A DNA stretch of 64,000 bases from Campylorhamphus procurvoides (lineage: Eukaryota > Chordata > Aves > Passeriformes > Dendrocolaptidae). How positions within the stretch are numbered: position 1 is the stretch's first letter; each line of letters opens with the position of its first letter. Both the position numbers and the translations under genes were made by a program. Below, piece by piece: positions 62,001-64,000 of the stretch. Location of the stretch: assembly GCA_013396655.1 (NCBI GenBank), contig WBMV01000441.1, positions 310,001 to 374,000 of the forward strand, read 5' to 3'. The notes under the pieces were generated by a model. It ran no database searches and was not told the DNA's origin. It worked only from the letters and a program-made list of their open reading frames with translations.

Positions 62001-64000
62001 TTGGATAAGAATTACGGTGTTTCAGTGGACAAAAATTATCTCAAGGAGTGGCTAAGGGAACAAATGCAATCATGAGATGTTTGAGTAGACAATACTTCAT
62101 AGCAGTACAAATATGTACTATATGCAGCAATATATTAATTAAACCGTTCTACTGTCCAGTTCTGATGTTCACATGTTATGGAAGGTGTTCATTTGGAATG
62201 AGTTCAGAATTCTCAAAATGTGGTAGGGAAAGCGGAAGCCTTGTCTTTCAGAGAAGAGCTTTGAGAGCCCTTGTCTGTTTTGATAGAATTCTCAGTCCTG
62301 TGCTGAAATACTTACATAGGATGATGTCTTCTAGGATAAGGACTTTTAGACAAGCAGTAGAGATTTAAGACACTATGTGTAAATTGAAGCTAATCAGGTT
62401 TAGACCAAAAGGAAGATGTTGATTTTCAGCCTTATTAGCCACTGAATTTCAGTGCCCGTCATCACTTCACAGAGCGATGGCATAGATTCTTAATCTTTTC
62501 TTGGTTTTTAACACTTACAAGTTAGTAAAAATATGGAAGTATAGTATTTCGCGTTTTCAAATGTGTCTCTGATACACACCACTTCTGAAGTTTTACTGAG
62601 TCCAGGTGGAGTACTTTAGTTATCCATAGAGTGCATTTCCTGGACAGCAAAGATAATATTTTTTAAGTGTGGGAATTTCATTGGTTTTTCCATTGTAATA
62701 CTTGGTCACTGAAGAGAATAAAGAAAAATGAAGTGGGGTAAAAATCCTCCCCAGTGAATGATCAGCAGATATGACAAGTTCAACCTTCCCTCCAGAAGTG
62801 AAATTCCCCACTAAAAATATATGAACATTTTAATTCTGGCTGCAATGAAAACTCATGAATCTTGATAAACAGTTTTCTATAGCCCCACTTGAAAACCCTG
62901 CAGTGCCTGCCATTGATGACAATCTTGATGCTGAAGTGCTTAGCTTTAATAGCAGTTTACACTGTGGCCTTGTCAGTGTTTTCCACATTGATCATCGACA
63001 GTTGTGCTGTTCATGAACAGAATCTAGACTGAATGTTAATGGAAGATTTTACTTGATTTCACTGAGAACAAAATGAGATGTTATGGACCCGCACCTCAAT
63101 AATACTTGGAATGATATCCTAAATTGCTTTGATAGCTTCATAAAATGAGAAACAAGGAACACTGCGTCAGTGTTCCAAGGGTAGAGTTAAGAATTAGGCG
63201 GTCTTTTCTTTCAAATGAGATTTAAGTTGATGATTTTTGACTTTTAAGACTTTGTGGTTGAAGTTTTGTGTTATGTTTCTCTCAGTGCATAAGGAATGGT
63301 TCTGCATTTCACCAACAGTTTACGAAGATTTAAATTCTTCTGGGACAATACTTATAATGGAAATGAATAGATGCAATTTTCTCCTGTTAATTGACTAGGT
63401 GGGGTGAGAGAATGTTAAAATCATGTTTGTGTCAGGCTTTGGCCTGAAAATTGGAAGTCAAACATTCATTTAGGAGTTTTTATTTTTTAATAAAAAGTCT
63501 TTACTTAAATGGACAATTTTTACGGGTGTACAAAATACTTATATGGTTATTAATATAATGTTCCCACTGAAATTTTAACATAAAATTTAAGTCCACTAAT
63601 TTTAGCTGATTTGTGCTTTTTGGTTAGCCTCTTGGTAGGGTGGGTGAAGAATATGCTGCTTAGACTACTGCAGCACATTATGGAAGTGGAGCATGGGGAG
63701 ATGTAATGAGATTTTGATTAGTTGATTTGAAATCTCAGTGCGTTTAGTTGAATAACTTATTTCTGAAAAAGAATGTGAATTATTAGACTAAGATTTCTTA
63801 AAAATGGAAGCTGTGCTATATTTTTTTTTTCTTTTTGAGCCCTGGATTTTTTTTTCTTGTGGATTTACCTACATTTTGAATAAAACAATGGTAGAGTTTG
63901 TGTGTGATAGAGTAGAATAATTATCACCATTTTGAACTTCAAGATCTTGTTATTTCTGAAAGAAAATTTAATTTGAAGGCATATATTAATCATACGTTTA
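59081..64000 (+). other. T-rich non-coding stretch right of the second CpG island
   Basis: No gene can be supported. The plus strand is T-rich, which would fit an intron of a rightward gene starting at the 58.6-kb island. Open pieces at 60,787-60,921 and 61,060-61,230, each right after an acceptor-like CTGCAG or CTTGCAG, and a 106-codon frame at 62,048-62,368 have no recognised domain. None is followed by a good donor. No repeat family is recognised. A poly-T tract lies near 63,822. Confidence 0.5.

Noticed and set aside
1..64000. tRNA, rRNA, CRISPR array, operon or phage signatures
   Set aside because: None was seen on reading either strand; the sequence is vertebrate-type DNA. A tRNAscan or Infernal run was not possible.

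Overview
This window looks like a piece of bird nuclear genome. The strongest evidence is a copy of the avian LINE family CR1 at about 51,544-52,035, in antisense orientation with the usual CR1 3' end, plus two older, rearranged CR1 copies at about 6.72-7.62 kb and 40.95-41.78 kb. Two solo LTRs of one endogenous-retrovirus family common in birds (20,160-20,552 and 56,069-56,538) and a third, different LTR (about 49.28-50.08 kb) agree with this. Most of the DNA is AT-rich and CpG-poor, with two GC-rich CpG islands. The N runs (15,401; 22,660-22,662; 58,680-58,802) indicate a draft assembly. There are no bacterial or viral gene clusters.

Layout. From 1 to 35.8 kb the DNA is AT-rich non-coding sequence, best read as intron or intergenic DNA, with one old CR1, one solo LTR and a few candidate minus-strand exons, the best at 4,533-4,614. 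From 35.83 to 37.46 kb is a CpG island with splice-donor-like sites facing outward on both strands and a CCAAT box between them, as expected for a bidirectional promoter. From 37.5 to 58.5 kb is more AT-rich DNA with a rearranged CR1, a young CR1, two LTRs and several stretches that resemble conserved non-coding elements. From 58.55 to 59.08 kb is a second CpG island, split by a 123-base gap. From 59.1 to 64 kb is T-rich DNA with no gene I can support.

No protein-coding gene can be named. The open frames are short and look like chance, lie in CpG islands where stop codons are rare, or lie inside repeats. The most reasonable model is a minus-strand gene whose non-coding first exon ends at 36,061 and whose introns fill much of the left half, possibly with a second gene leaving the same island on the plus strand and a further transcription start at the 58.6-kb island. 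That model is inference. I did not find a new biological system here; the items most worth checking are the candidate exon at 4,533-4,614, the bidirectional promoter and the possible conserved non-coding elements.
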